A stretch of 59,237 nt of DNA. It comes from Campylobacterota bacterium (GTDB lineage Bacteria; Campylobacterota; Campylobacteria; Campylobacterales; Sulfurovaceae). Position numbers and translations under genes: made by a program. Within the stretch, counting starts at the first letter, position 1. Each line of letters begins with the position of its first letter. The stretch lies in NCBI GenBank assembly GCA_003252535.1, contig QKDN01000016.1, positions 1 to 59,237 of the forward strand, written 5' to 3'. Below the pieces are notes generated by a model. That model was not told the DNA's origin. It did no database searches and saw nothing but the letters and a program-made list of their open reading frames with translations. Positions 42,895 to 52,900 of this stretch are shown piece by piece.

Positions 42895-44637
42895 ATGGAT
42901 TTCAAAATAGGTTTTATCAACAAAGTTTTCTGGTTCATCGTATTTACATGGACGCTCCTGGTGATCGGTATCATCGGCAACCTCATTGTGGAAAATTATG
43001 CGTTCGCAGCGCAGTCTGCATACTTTGATGCCAGGATGAGTACGAAAAAAGATATCATTTTCCGCCAATGGAACGCCTCACGGGGCGGGGTCTATGTACC
43101 GGAGAACAATCTCACCCAACCCAATCCCTACCTCGGGCATATGCCCTACAGGGATATCAGGCATCCGGACGGTACCGGACTTACCATGGTCAATCCCGCT
43201 TATATGATACGTCAGATGAGCAGACAGTATGAAGAGGTGTTCGGTATCAAGGAGAAGATCACGAGCCTCAATCTGCTCAACCCAGTCAATGCACCGGATC
43301 AGTGGGAACGTGAAGCCCTGATAGACCTTGAGAACAACAAAGAACCTTCATACGGCGTGAGAACCATCGATGGTAAAGAGTACTACAGGTATCTCGAACC
43401 GCTCTATGTGGAACAGGCATGTCTGAAATGCCATGGGTTCCAGGGGTACAAAGAGGGTGAACTGCGCGGAGGTATCTCTATCTCCATCCCGATGAACGAA
43501 TACTATGCCTATGCATGGAAGAGGACGATGATCAATATCTTCTATGGAGTTGTCCTGTGGCTGTTCGGTATCCTGATGATATATCTCGCATACAAAAAAG
43601 CAAGGGATGTACTGCTGGATAAGATCAGGGACTATGAACAGAACATCTATTCACTCGTGACCATGATCGAAAAACGCGACCGTTTTACTGCGGGGCATAC
43701 CCAGAGGGTAGCCAAATATGCCACGATGATAGCAAGGGAACAGGGGTATTCACAGGAGGCGATATCAGAACTCTATACAGCCTGTATCCTCCATGATATC
43801 GGCAAGATATCGACCCCTGACAGCATCCTGCTCAAACCCGGTCTCCTGAGCGAGGCGGAGCGCAAGATTATCGAACAGCATGTCATCATGGGGTATGAGA
43901 TGCTCAAAGATATCGATATCTACAGGAATGTCGCCGAGATCATCCGCCACCACCACGAACGCTATGACGGCAAAGGCTACCCGCAGCATCTCAAAGGCGA
44001 TGAGATACCCAAGCTCTCCCAGATTCTTGCCATTGCTGATACCTTCGATGCGATGACGACAGACCGTATATACAAAAAACACCTCAGTGTCGAAGCGGCC
44101 CTGGATCTTTTCAAAGGGATGGGAGACAACGAGTTCGACAAATACCTTGTCCAGGATGCCATCGAAGCGCTCAAGGATGTCAGGCTCGAGCATATCATGG
44201 CGCAGACACCCCAGAACGATACGGAAAAGGAGCGGTTCTCCTACTTCTACAAGGATCAGATCACATTCGCATACAATCTGGACTATCTGATCTATATCCT
44301 GGACCGCAACTTCCAGAACGGATTCCGGTACAACCATGCATGGATCATCTACCTGAGGCATTTCAACAAATTCAACAAAACACACGGCTGGCTCAGCGGG
44401 GACAGGCTGCTCAAAGAATTTTCCAAGAGTATTATCGGGATGGAAGGAAAATTCGAGCTGTTCAGAATATTCGGGGATATATTCATCATTTTGAGCACAG
44501 AGAAAATAGAAGAGCGACTTCTCCATGAGAAGATAACGGATTTCCTCGCCGAAAAAGGTGTGGGATATGAGATGAAAGAGGTTGATCTTCTGAAAGATGA
44601 GATCAAAGGGTTCAAGAAGTTCGAGGGCTATATCTGA
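42895..44637 (+). CDS. Haem-site (DUF3365-like) membrane sensor with HD-GYP phosphodiesterase and degenerate GGDEF
   Basis: This 580-residue protein has a membrane helix (about 10-33), a periplasmic DUF3365/Tll0287-like sensor (35-215) with a c-type haem motif CLKCHG (Cys176, Cys179, His180), a second helix (about 219-236), and an HD-GYP domain (250-420) with His300-Asp301 and HHHERYDGKGYP (352-363), which hydrolyses c-di-GMP. The last 150 residues look like a decayed GGDEF domain: HFNKFNKTHGWLSGDRLL matches the substrate-binding part, but the active site reads RIFGDIF. All HD-GYP metal ligands seem present. First gene of a three-gene operon; the stop overlaps the next start. Confidence 0.85.
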   Translation: MDFKIGFINKVFWFIVFTWTLLVIGIIGNLIVENYAFAAQSAYFDARMSTKKDIIFRQWNASRGGVYVPENNLTQPNPYLGHMPYRDIRHPDGTGLTMVNPAYMIRQMSRQYEEVFGIKEKITSLNLLNPVNAPDQWEREALIDLENNKEPSYGVRTIDGKEYYRYLEPLYVEQACLKCHGFQGYKEGELRGGISISIPMNEYYAYAWKRTMINIFYGVVLWLFGILMIYLAYKKARDVLLDKIRDYEQNIYSLVTMIEKRDRFTAGHTQRVAKYATMIAREQGYSQEAISELYTACILHDIGKISTPDSILLKPGLLSEAERKIIEQHVIMGYEMLKDIDIYRNVAEIIRHHHERYDGKGYPQHLKGDEIPKLSQILAIADTFDAMTTDRIYKKHLSVEAALDLFKGMGDNEFDKYLVQDAIEALKDVRLEHIMAQTPQNDTEKERFSYFYKDQITFAYNLDYLIYILDRNFQNGFRYNHAWIIYLRHFNKFNKTHGWLSGDRLLKEFSKSIIGMEGKFELFRIFGDIFIILSTEKIEERLLHEKITDFLAEKGVGYEMKEVDLLKDEIKGFKKFEGYI

Positions 44638-45947
44638 TGGCTGAGAGAGAACAGGAGGTTTTCGTCCTTTTTCATGTGGAGGAGCTCTCGATCCTTTATG
44701 TCGAGGACAATGAGCAGATCCGGGAAGGGTACTACCGTACGCTCACTCGCCTCTCCCAGAAGCTTTTTCTTGCTTCCGACGGCAAAGAGGGGCTGGAGAT
44801 ATACATAAAAGAACGCCCCGATATCGTCATCACCGATATCCGAATGCCTGTGATGGACGGACTCGAGATGGCGCGGGAGATCAAAAAGTACAATCCCCAG
44901 GTGCCGATCATCTTCACGACAGCCCATACCGAAAGCGACTATCTGCTCGAAGCGATCGATCTGCAGGTGGACGGGTATCTCGTCAAACCGGTACGCAAAA
45001 GCCAGCTCGTGACCCTGGTACAAAAGATCGCCAAGGCCCTGGCGATCGAAAAAGAGCACAGGGAACAACAGGAGATCCTGCAAAATATCGTCGATCTGAG
45101 CGACAGTCTGACCGTGATCACCAACATGACCACCATATCTTTCGCCAACCAGGCTTTGCTCCGGACGCTGGAGATAGGGAACATCGGAGAGTTCAACCGG
45201 AAGTACGAGACGTTCATAGATATATTTTCCGATGAGCCCTCCTATATCCGCCGCAAGGATATAGCTGAGGCGCTTTACAAAGGGATCAATTTCAAAGAAT
45301 ACCTCGATCGGCTTGAGGAGTCCGAGAGGATCGTCGGGATCAGGCATAACGACGGGAAATGTTATTTTTATTATATCTCGGTCTCTTCGGTAAGCTCGAA
45401 CAGTTTCCTGATCAACCTTACCGATATCACCGGCATAGAGGAGAAACGCGAAGAGACAAGGAAAAAAGCCTATCTCGATGAGCTTACAGGGGTATACAAC
45501 CGCTACAAGCTGCTCGATATCTTCCACATGGAGTCGACACGTATCGACCGCGAGAGGGGCGCCTTGGCCCTTGCCATGTTCGATATCGATCTTTTCAAAA
45601 GTTTCAACGACAGGTACGGGCATCTCGTCGGTGATGAGGTGCTGGTGATGATCGCCCAGTATATCGAGGAGCACGTCAGGGGGAGCGATCTCTTCGTGAG
45701 GTGGGGCGGAGAGGAGTTCATCCTTCTCTTTGTCGATACGCACTATGAGGATGCGCTTGAGAAGTGCGAAGAGATGCGCAAGGCCATCAGCCGTCTTTCC
45801 CATCCCCGGGCGGGTGCGGTGACGATGAGCTTCGGCGTGAGCCGCTACAGGTACGGCGAAACACTCGAAATGCTGGTATCCCGTGCAGACGATGCACTCT
45901 ACAGGGCCAAACAGAACGGAAGGAACCGGGTGGAGGGTGAGTTATAG
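44637..45947 (+). CDS. Response regulator with diguanylate cyclase output (REC-PAS-like-GGDEF)
   Basis: ATG 44637 overlaps the stop of the HD-GYP gene. 436 residues: a short lead, a receiver domain (about 14-130, YVEDNE and phosphoacceptor Asp67 in VITDIRMPVMDG), a PAS-like middle (145-265) and a GGDEF domain (about 275-435) with the active site WGGEEF (357-361) and the inhibitory RxxD site (Arg348-Asp351) five residues before it. It should make c-di-GMP when phosphorylated, with product feedback. The neighbouring kinase is the natural phosphate donor; this pairing is inferred from gene order. Confidence 0.9.
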   Translation: MAEREQEVFVLFHVEELSILYVEDNEQIREGYYRTLTRLSQKLFLASDGKEGLEIYIKERPDIVITDIRMPVMDGLEMAREIKKYNPQVPIIFTTAHTESDYLLEAIDLQVDGYLVKPVRKSQLVTLVQKIAKALAIEKEHREQQEILQNIVDLSDSLTVITNMTTISFANQALLRTLEIGNIGEFNRKYETFIDIFSDEPSYIRRKDIAEALYKGINFKEYLDRLEESERIVGIRHNDGKCYFYYISVSSVSSNSFLINLTDITGIEEKREETRKKAYLDELTGVYNRYKLLDIFHMESTRIDRERGALALAMFDIDLFKSFNDRYGHLVGDEVLVMIAQYIEEHVRGSDLFVRWGGEEFILLFVDTHYEDALEKCEEMRKAISRLSHPRAGAVTMSFGVSRYRYGETLEMLVSRADDALYRAKQNGRNRVEGEL

Positions 45948-48164
45948 ATGAGAAGGTATGAAGATCGCACGTTGCTGGTATTCTACCTTGCGGCATTCCT
46001 GCTCATATCTTCACTCTTCTGCTATTTTCACAACAGCAATCTCGACGATCAGATCAACAAAGAGCTCGAAAGAAGCCTTGAAAGACTACAGCTCAACTAC
46101 GATATGACACAGATGTACAGACAGCAGGATGTCGCTTCGGTCAAAAAGGAGTTTGACAGCTTCCAGATCATACCGGGGATCATGGATGCCGCATACGGGG
46201 CAGATATAGCGAAGCAGGCGGAACTGAGACAACAGCTCTATGAAGCGCTGCTACCGGTCTACGAATCGCTCACGATGCGGGGGTATCTGCAGGTGCAGTT
46301 TCTCTTCCCGGACAATATCTCGTTCCTGCGTGTCCACAAACCCGACCGGTACGGCGATGACCTGAGCAATACGCGGTATACATTCCGATACACCAACATG
46401 ACCCATCTGCCGATATCCGGTTTCGAGCAGGGGAGGACGGAACATGGTTTCAGGAATGTTTTCCCTATCTTTACGAAAGAGGGGAAGTATGTAGGTGCCT
46501 ATGAGCTCTCGTTTTCTTCCGAATCCCTGCAGCAGGGGCTTATCAAGGTCAACAAGATACACTCCCATTTCCTGGTCCACAAATCGGTCTTCGAGGCGAA
46601 ACAGTGGGAGAGGATGGATGTCGAGCTGAACTACCTGCCGAGTATCGAGAACAACGATTACTACTATACGACTTTCTTTGTCGACCACAAGCGTCGCGCC
46701 TATGTAGAAAAGCATATTATCGGTGAGCACAAGGCGCTGATCGGGGAGAATATGCTCCATTCGAAAAAGTTCGCAGTCTATACCAGGGTGAAAGAGAAAG
46801 TCGTGGTGATAGCCTTCATCCCGATACTTGATGCCAAAGGGAAAACGGCGGCGTACCTTGTCTCCTATGCCGAGAGTCCGGTCATTTTGCATCTGCTGAA
46901 AGATTATATTACGATCTTGTGGACGAGTATCCTGACACTGGGTGTGTTCATGGTCTTTCTCTTCAGGCTGTCGGTCTACAAAAGGTCACTGGAGCGGCAG
47001 ACCAAGGAGCAGAATGAGCTTCTGAGTCTTTTCGACAAAGGGGATACGACGATCTTCAAATGGCGGCTTGATCCCAGAATGAGCGTTTCGTATGTCTCCT
47101 CGAACGTCAGGATGCTCACAGGATATACCAGGGAGGAGTTCGAGACGAAGCAGATAGACTTCTTCTCCATCGTCCACGAGGAGGAGGTGGAGCATCTCAG
47201 GGGACTTCTTGAGCAGATCAGCAAGGACCATGTCAATGTATTCAAGCAGGTATCGTACAGGATCGTGACCCGGGACGGGAAACACAAATGGCTTCTGAGC
47301 ACCTCGCAGGTGATCGACGACCAAAAAGGCAGACCGACACATCTTCTCGGATATGCGACCGATATCACCCAGATCAAGGACCAGGAGCTTTCTCTCAAGG
47401 AGTCCCGCTCTGCCCTCGAGGAGCTTACGCAGAACCTCCAGAAACGTATCGAAGAGGAGCTTTTCAAAGGAAGGGAAAAGGACCGGCTGCTCCAGGAACA
47501 GAGTAAGCTGGCATCGATGGGGGAGATGGTCGGTGCGATCGCCCACCAGTGGCGACAGCCGCTCAATGCACTGAGCATCAATATCCAGAATCTCGAAGAT
47601 GACTTCTATGACGGCCTGATCGACAAGAAGTTCGTCGGAGAGTTTATCGACAAACAGATATCGATCATCGACTTTATGAGCCAGACGATAGATGATTTCA
47701 GGAACTTTTTCAAGGTCAACAAACAAAAGATCCGCTTTAGTGTCAGAGAGGCGATCGAAACGACCGTCTCGATGCAGAAGGAACAGCTGGCAAACCACAA
47801 TATCCAGCTGACGATCTCCGGTGAGGATTTCAGTATCTTCAGTCTCAAAAGCGAGCTGCAGCAGGTGATCCTCAACCTGATCTCAAACGCAAAAGATGCC
47901 ATCGGCGAGAAAAAGATACGCAACGGACATATCGACATCAGGCTCGGAGACAAAAGTATCATTGTCAGCGACAACGGCGGCGGGATTGACGAAAAGGTCG
48001 CAGGGAGGATATTCGAGCCCTATTTCACGACCAAAGAAGAGGGGAAAGGGGTCGGTATAGGGCTTTATATGTCCAGGATGATCGTAGAGCAGAACATCGG
48101 CGGCATACTTGAGTTCAGCAACGGTGACGAAGGGGCGGTCTTTACGATCAGGTTCACCGTTTGA
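45948..48164 (+). CDS. Membrane sensor histidine kinase (PAS, HisKA-type HQWRQP box, HATPase)
   Basis: ATG 45948 follows the stop of the cyclase gene directly. 738 residues: helix one (about 10-27), a periplasmic sensor domain (30-310) with YLQVQFLFPDNISFLRVHKPDRYGDD, a pattern of cache-like sensors, helix two (about 316-338), a PAS domain (350-475, FFSIVHEEE and GYATDITQIKD), a coiled coil, and the kinase core with MGEMVGAIAHQWRQPLN (His533), N box NLISNAKDAI, and G boxes DNGGG and GVGIGLYMS. All kinase motifs are intact. It probably phosphorylates the adjacent REC-GGDEF protein. Confidence 0.88.
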   Translation: MRRYEDRTLLVFYLAAFLLISSLFCYFHNSNLDDQINKELERSLERLQLNYDMTQMYRQQDVASVKKEFDSFQIIPGIMDAAYGADIAKQAELRQQLYEALLPVYESLTMRGYLQVQFLFPDNISFLRVHKPDRYGDDLSNTRYTFRYTNMTHLPISGFEQGRTEHGFRNVFPIFTKEGKYVGAYELSFSSESLQQGLIKVNKIHSHFLVHKSVFEAKQWERMDVELNYLPSIENNDYYYTTFFVDHKRRAYVEKHIIGEHKALIGENMLHSKKFAVYTRVKEKVVVIAFIPILDAKGKTAAYLVSYAESPVILHLLKDYITILWTSILTLGVFMVFLFRLSVYKRSLERQTKEQNELLSLFDKGDTTIFKWRLDPRMSVSYVSSNVRMLTGYTREEFETKQIDFFSIVHEEEVEHLRGLLEQISKDHVNVFKQVSYRIVTRDGKHKWLLSTSQVIDDQKGRPTHLLGYATDITQIKDQELSLKESRSALEELTQNLQKRIEEELFKGREKDRLLQEQSKLASMGEMVGAIAHQWRQPLNALSINIQNLEDDFYDGLIDKKFVGEFIDKQISIIDFMSQTIDDFRNFFKVNKQKIRFSVREAIETTVSMQKEQLANHNIQLTISGEDFSIFSLKSELQQVILNLISNAKDAIGEKKIRNGHIDIRLGDKSIIVSDNGGGIDEKVAGRIFEPYFTTKEEGKGVGIGLYMSRMIVEQNIGGILEFSNGDEGAVFTIRFTV

Positions 48165-48185
48165 CCTGTATGGGATCAGTACCGA

Positions 48186-48356
48186 TCATTTCTTGTCTAT
48201 CTTGTCCAGCAGTTGTGTCAGCGTCGTGATCTTGTTGGCGATAAGCAGCGCATCGACAAGGTCTATCTTGTCGCAGTGGTAATCTTCCAGTCTTTTCTGC
48301 AGGGTTGAAAGTTCAGCCCTGATCTCATCGACCTTGCAGGGAACATGCCTGTCCAT
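48186..48356 (-). CDS. Small helical protein, 56 residues, unknown function
   Basis: The ATG at 48354-48356 is 8 bp after AGGAG; a longer open frame upstream lacks a ribosome site. The product, MDRHVPCKVDEIRAELSTL onward, is mostly helical with leucine heptads (LSTLQKRLEDY, TLTQLLDKI) and two cysteines; it could dimerise. No family recognised. A Fur-like box lies about 90 bp upstream. It is convergent with the kinase gene. Confidence 0.55.
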   Translation of the reverse strand: MDRHVPCKVDEIRAELSTLQKRLEDYHCDKIDLVDALLIANKITTLTQLLDKIDKK

Positions 48357-48440
48357 CCCATATCTCCTTTTATATATCTGTGTAACGGTGTCTGTACGGA
48401 AGTACGCATTGAAAAGCATGATCTGAAATAATTATTATTT

Positions 48441-48460
48441 GTTATTGATAATCATATCAA
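48441..48460 (-). promoter_or_regulatory. Fur-box-like sequence upstream of the small helical protein gene
   Basis: TTGATAATCATATCAA resembles the 7-1-7 Fur core TGATAATCATTATCA with one base missing in the right arm. It lies in an AT-rich 133-bp gap between the L,D-transpeptidase stop and the small gene's start. Confidence 0.35.
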
Positions 48461-48552
48461 AAAAATATCAAAAGTCAAGGGTTCGTAATGATTTTGACCG
48501 AAAGATCAGAGAATGTTAAAAGTAAAGAGAGAAATGGGGTACCGAAGGGCTC

Positions 48553-49803
48553 TTAGAGAGAGCCCTTCATGGTCTGGCGTTTGTCGAAACTGTAGACATC
48601 GTCGAAGAAGTTCAGCTTGCCGCTGCCATCGACATAGGCAGTGAGGTATGCCGTCTGGACATTGATGTATGTCTTGAGTGTGACATAGCAGGTCTTTTTC
48701 GATTTTGCCTTTTTGTTGACAGCGTCGAAAGGGATCGAAGTGTATTTGTTCGAGACCAGGTTGAGAAGCTTTTGCGGCTGCGAGAGTCTGATACAGCCGT
48801 GGCTGTAAGCTCTGAAGCTTTTTGCGAAGAGCTTCTTGGCCTGGGTATCATGCATATAGACCGAGAACTTGTTGGGGAACATGAACTTGACCGTACCGAG
48901 GGCATTTCTGCTCGAAGAGCGTTCGATGATCTTATACGGGATACCTTTCCCTTTGTTCCCTTTGCCGATGTACTGTTTCCAGTCGACGCTTTTGGGATCG
49001 ACCGGCGTCGAGTCGGGGTTGTAGTCCCTGCGGACGATCATGTTGTTTCTCGAGAGGTAGCTCGGGTCTCTGGCGATGATCGGGATCAGCTCATCCCTGG
49101 CGATATTGTCAGGGACATTCCATGTGGGGTTGAGGACGATATATTTCATCTGTGAGCAGAATATCGGCGTCTGCCAGCTTTGCATACCGACCACTACCGG
49201 GAATTCCATGGTCTGTTTCGTACCCTCGAAAAGTCTGAACTTGAATTCGGGGACATTGACGAATACATAGGTGTCCCAGTGATTCAGTCTCATGAGCTTG
49301 GTTCTTTCGATATTGAGCTTGAGCTTGTTGATCTTGGCTTTGTCGCCTGAACCTTTCATTTGATGGTAATGGCTGAGAAGTTTGGCGAATTGCGGGTGGG
49401 TCGGGATATACGGTTTGAAGATATCTTCGATCGATTTTCCCGATTTGAGCTCCGCCTTGACCGCTTCGTCACTGACCTTCTGGATATCTACATCATAGAA
49501 GCTTTTCGGATTCGACCCGTATTTTGCCTTGAAAGCAGCGACATTGATACAGCTGTTGGCGAGGTTCTTGGTGTAGCCCATCATCAGCTGTGTCAGCACT
49601 TCATCCTTCGGGTCTTTGAGGTATGCATCATACATAGGTTCGAGTCCGCAGATCGAGGCGTATTTGTCTTCTTTGAGAATGTTTTGAAATTCCACTCTCT
49701 GGCTTTCGCTCCAGTCTCCTCCGAGCATCTGCGGAGTCCCCTGACACCCGGCGAGTATCAGGAGTGCCAGCGAAGCGAATAAGAGTCGCATCTTCATCTT
49801 CAT
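48553..49803 (-). CDS. L,D-transpeptidase lipoprotein (YkuD family)
   Basis: This 416-residue protein has a lipoprotein signal (MKMKMRLLFASLALLILAGC, acylated Cys20). An N-terminal helical part (30-150) precedes the YkuD catalytic domain (about 165-360), with WQTPIFCSQMKYIVLNPTWNVP, YMHDTQAKKLFAKSFRAYSHGCIRL containing the catalytic His-Gly-Cys, and the preceding His in the YMHDT motif. These enzymes form 3-3 cross-links in peptidoglycan or attach proteins to it, and in Campylobacterota they affect cell shape. It ends with a beta-rich tail (VQTAYLTAYVDGSGKLNFF). Monocistronic on the minus strand. Confidence 0.87.
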   Translation of the reverse strand: MKMKMRLLFASLALLILAGCQGTPQMLGGDWSESQRVEFQNILKEDKYASICGLEPMYDAYLKDPKDEVLTQLMMGYTKNLANSCINVAAFKAKYGSNPKSFYDVDIQKVSDEAVKAELKSGKSIEDIFKPYIPTHPQFAKLLSHYHQMKGSGDKAKINKLKLNIERTKLMRLNHWDTYVFVNVPEFKFRLFEGTKQTMEFPVVVGMQSWQTPIFCSQMKYIVLNPTWNVPDNIARDELIPIIARDPSYLSRNNMIVRRDYNPDSTPVDPKSVDWKQYIGKGNKGKGIPYKIIERSSSRNALGTVKFMFPNKFSVYMHDTQAKKLFAKSFRAYSHGCIRLSQPQKLLNLVSNKYTSIPFDAVNKKAKSKKTCYVTLKTYINVQTAYLTAYVDGSGKLNFFDDVYSFDKRQTMKGSL

Positions 49804-49935
49804 GTTTGCTTTCCTTTAAGTATAAAAATAATTTATTATTTTACCTGTATAACTTTAACTTAAAGGTAATTGAATATGCAAATTATGCTTATTTTTGATA
49901 CAAGCATGGAATTCCAGTCCCTTCCGGTATGATCG

Positions 49936-52900
49936 TCAGCTCCCTGTCAGTTCAAGCGCCATTTTTTTTGCCCTTTTGTAATCGTTTTTACCGCTCCCGA
50001 GCTTTGGCAGTTCCTCGACATTATATATACGACCCGGCTGCATGATAGGGGGGAGATCACTCTCTTTGATCACCGCAGTGATCTTCTCGGTCGTGATGTC
50101 TCCCCTGTAGAGCAGGACGACCTGCTCGCCCTTCCTGGCATCCTCGACAGCTGTGGTGACAAATTCCACCCCTTCACCCAGTATCGCGGCGAGCTTCTCC
50201 TCGACGCTGCCCAGGCTGATCATCTCCCCGCCGATCTTGGCGAAGCGGCTGTAGCGGTCGACGATATAGACGAAACCATCCTCGTCGAGATGCCCCTTGT
50301 CCCCGGTCCTGTAGTATCTGATACCTTCGATCTCCACGATCGCCTCGTCGGTTTGCTCTTTGTCGTCCAGATACCCCTGCATCACCTGCGAGCCGCCGAC
50401 GATGATGAGGCCGTCCTCTCCACGTGGCAGCGGCGCGAGGGTTTCAGGATCGACGATCCTGATGATCGTCCCGGGTATCCCTTGTCCCACGCTCCCCTCT
50501 TTGTTCCCGATAATCGGCTGCATGGTGTCGAGATCGAGACGGTTTGGCATATTGACCGAGATCACCGGGGAGGTCTCCGTAGCGCCGTACCCTTCGTAGA
50601 TATCGAGCCCGAACTTCTCCCTGAACGCTTTTCTCACCTCCGGTTTGAGCTTCTCTGCACCCGCTACGACCATACGGATGCTTTCGAACATCAGCGGGTG
50701 AAGCTTGCGGTTGCGCTCATAAAGCCTGAAGAAGGTCGAGGTACCGAAAAGGATCGTCGCCCGCTCCCGCGCTGCGAGCCTGCCGATAGCGACCGCATCG
50801 GTCGGATCGGGAGCCGAAGCGATCGTCACCCCTTCGCACAGCGGCAGGAGCGTCGTGACCGTGAGTCCGAACGAGTGGAAGATCGGCAGTGAGTTGAGGA
50901 TCACGTCGTCGTTCTGGAAATTGAGCAGTGAGGATACCTGTCTGATATTCGCCATCAGGTTCTTGTGGGTAAGCTCGATCCCTTTGGGTGTCCCTTCGCT
51001 GCCGCTGCTGAAGAGTATCGTCGCTGTATCGTCCAGTGTCACCTTCTCGAAGTAGAGCTTCTCGAGGAGCCACGCCGGCAGCAGGAGGGACTGGAGCAGG
51101 GCTTTGATCCTCTGCGCCTTTGTGATCTCTCCCGAGAGGGTTTCAAGGACAATGGTTCTCCCCTCAAGTGTATCCCTGAGATCGAAGCCTTTGGCAGCGA
51201 GTTTGTCAAGGAATTTCTGCGAGGTGATGACACGCTGTATACCCGCTTTTTCGATAGCTCCCAGCAGGGCTTCTTTCGAGAGGGTATAGTTGAGGTTGAC
51301 AGGGCGGCGGCCAAGGATCAGCAGGGCAAGGTTGACAATTGAGCCTGCCGCCGAGGAGGGGAGGAGTACCCCTGCATTCTTCTCACTGTCGAGGATGGTT
51401 CTGAACTTTTTGATGAAGATCAGGACACCGGTGATGAGCTTGAGGTTATTGAGATTTGCCCCCGTTGTATCGACGATGGCTTTTCTGAAAAGCTGCGACC
51501 GTGCTCTGCGTATCCATGAGTACTGGAGTGGCCGCTGCGCGTCTATCTCCTCTTCCCAGACGCTTCTCGAGAGCTCGACGACCGCCTCCTTGACCTCTTC
51601 GCTGCTGCTCGATCCCTTCATTGGTTCGCCGAACGCCACGACAAGCTCTCTCTTGGAGCCGTTGTCGGTGATCGATTGGTAGTAGTCGTTGGCACGGGAG
51701 AATGTTGAACCCCACAGGCCGTGGAGGTAGAACGGCACGATAGGGTGGTCAAGCTCCCGCATCGCCATCTCGAACCCTTTTTTGAACTCGTTGAGCTGGC
51801 CGTTGTAGCTGATACGTCCCTCGGGGAAGAGGGCGACCACCTCGCCGTTGTTCAGTCTTTCGCGTATCTTCGTGATCGAATCTTTGCCCGATGCGCTTGA
51901 GATCGGGATGATCCTGAAGTACTGGAGGAACCACCGCAGGTACCATTTGTTGTAGATACTTTTTTCCATGACGAACTTGATCGCCCGGGGCGAAGCGATC
52001 TGGAGGATCAGCCAGTCGATCCAGCTGATGTGGTTGCCCAGCAGCAGCACGCCGCCACTCTGGGGGAGGTTGGAGAGCCCTTTGATACGGAGCTTGTAGC
52101 GGGTGTGGAGTATAGGGATGAGGAGGATGCGTACGAAAAGGTTGGGCAACTCCCTCGCGGCATAGAGCGAGCCGATCAGAGTGATGGCAGCCGCGAAGCC
52201 GAATATCGTCTCCGTATCGAACCCGACCTCGACCAGAACGATAGAGAGTACCAGGAAGAGGACCATGATGATGTTCTGGATGAAGTTGTTGCCAGCAAGG
52301 ATCGTCCCCAGCTGTGCAGGGGCGGCGAAGAATTGTATCGTGGCATTGAGCGGGACGATGAAAAGACCGCCGAAGAACCCGAAAAGGAGGCTGGCGACAT
52401 ACATCGTCTCTGTCTGCGTCGTATAGCCAAACAGCAGCAGTGAGCCGAACAGTCCTGTCGCACCGAGCGGGATGATGCCATGTTCGATATGCTCCCTCGA
52501 AGCACGACCGGCCAGCAGCGAGCCGACCATGACACCGATGGCGCTCACCGCGAGGATGCTCTGGATCACAATGGCGTTGTCGTCACCCATGATCGCTTTG
52601 TAGTGGGCAGGGAAGGCGGCAACCACGATCTGCCCGATCCCCCAGAATATCCCCAGGGCAAAGATGCTCAGCCAGATATCACGGTTCGATCGGAGCAGCA
52701 TGACATTCTTCCGCAGGTAGGAGAGACGGAGGTAGTCACGGATCGAGAAGTGTTCGGCACTGCTGCCCGGTTCGAAGACCGGGAGCTTGTATGCGAGGTA
52801 GCTCTCGAGGGAGGTCAGGGCGATCAGGAGCCACCCGATGAGGGTAAGGTTGGGGAGTATCTCGCCCGCGCTCTTCGCCCCGCCATAGATCGACTCGAAG

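Noticed and set aside
44628-45803. 391-codon minus-strand frame opposite the REC-GGDEF gene
   Set aside because: The plus strand shows complete receiver and GGEEF motifs; the antisense frame is a codon-bias shadow.
48186-48356. Spo0E-like phosphatase for the small helical protein
   Set aside because: Size and helix content fit, but the conserved SQELD-type motif of that family is absent.
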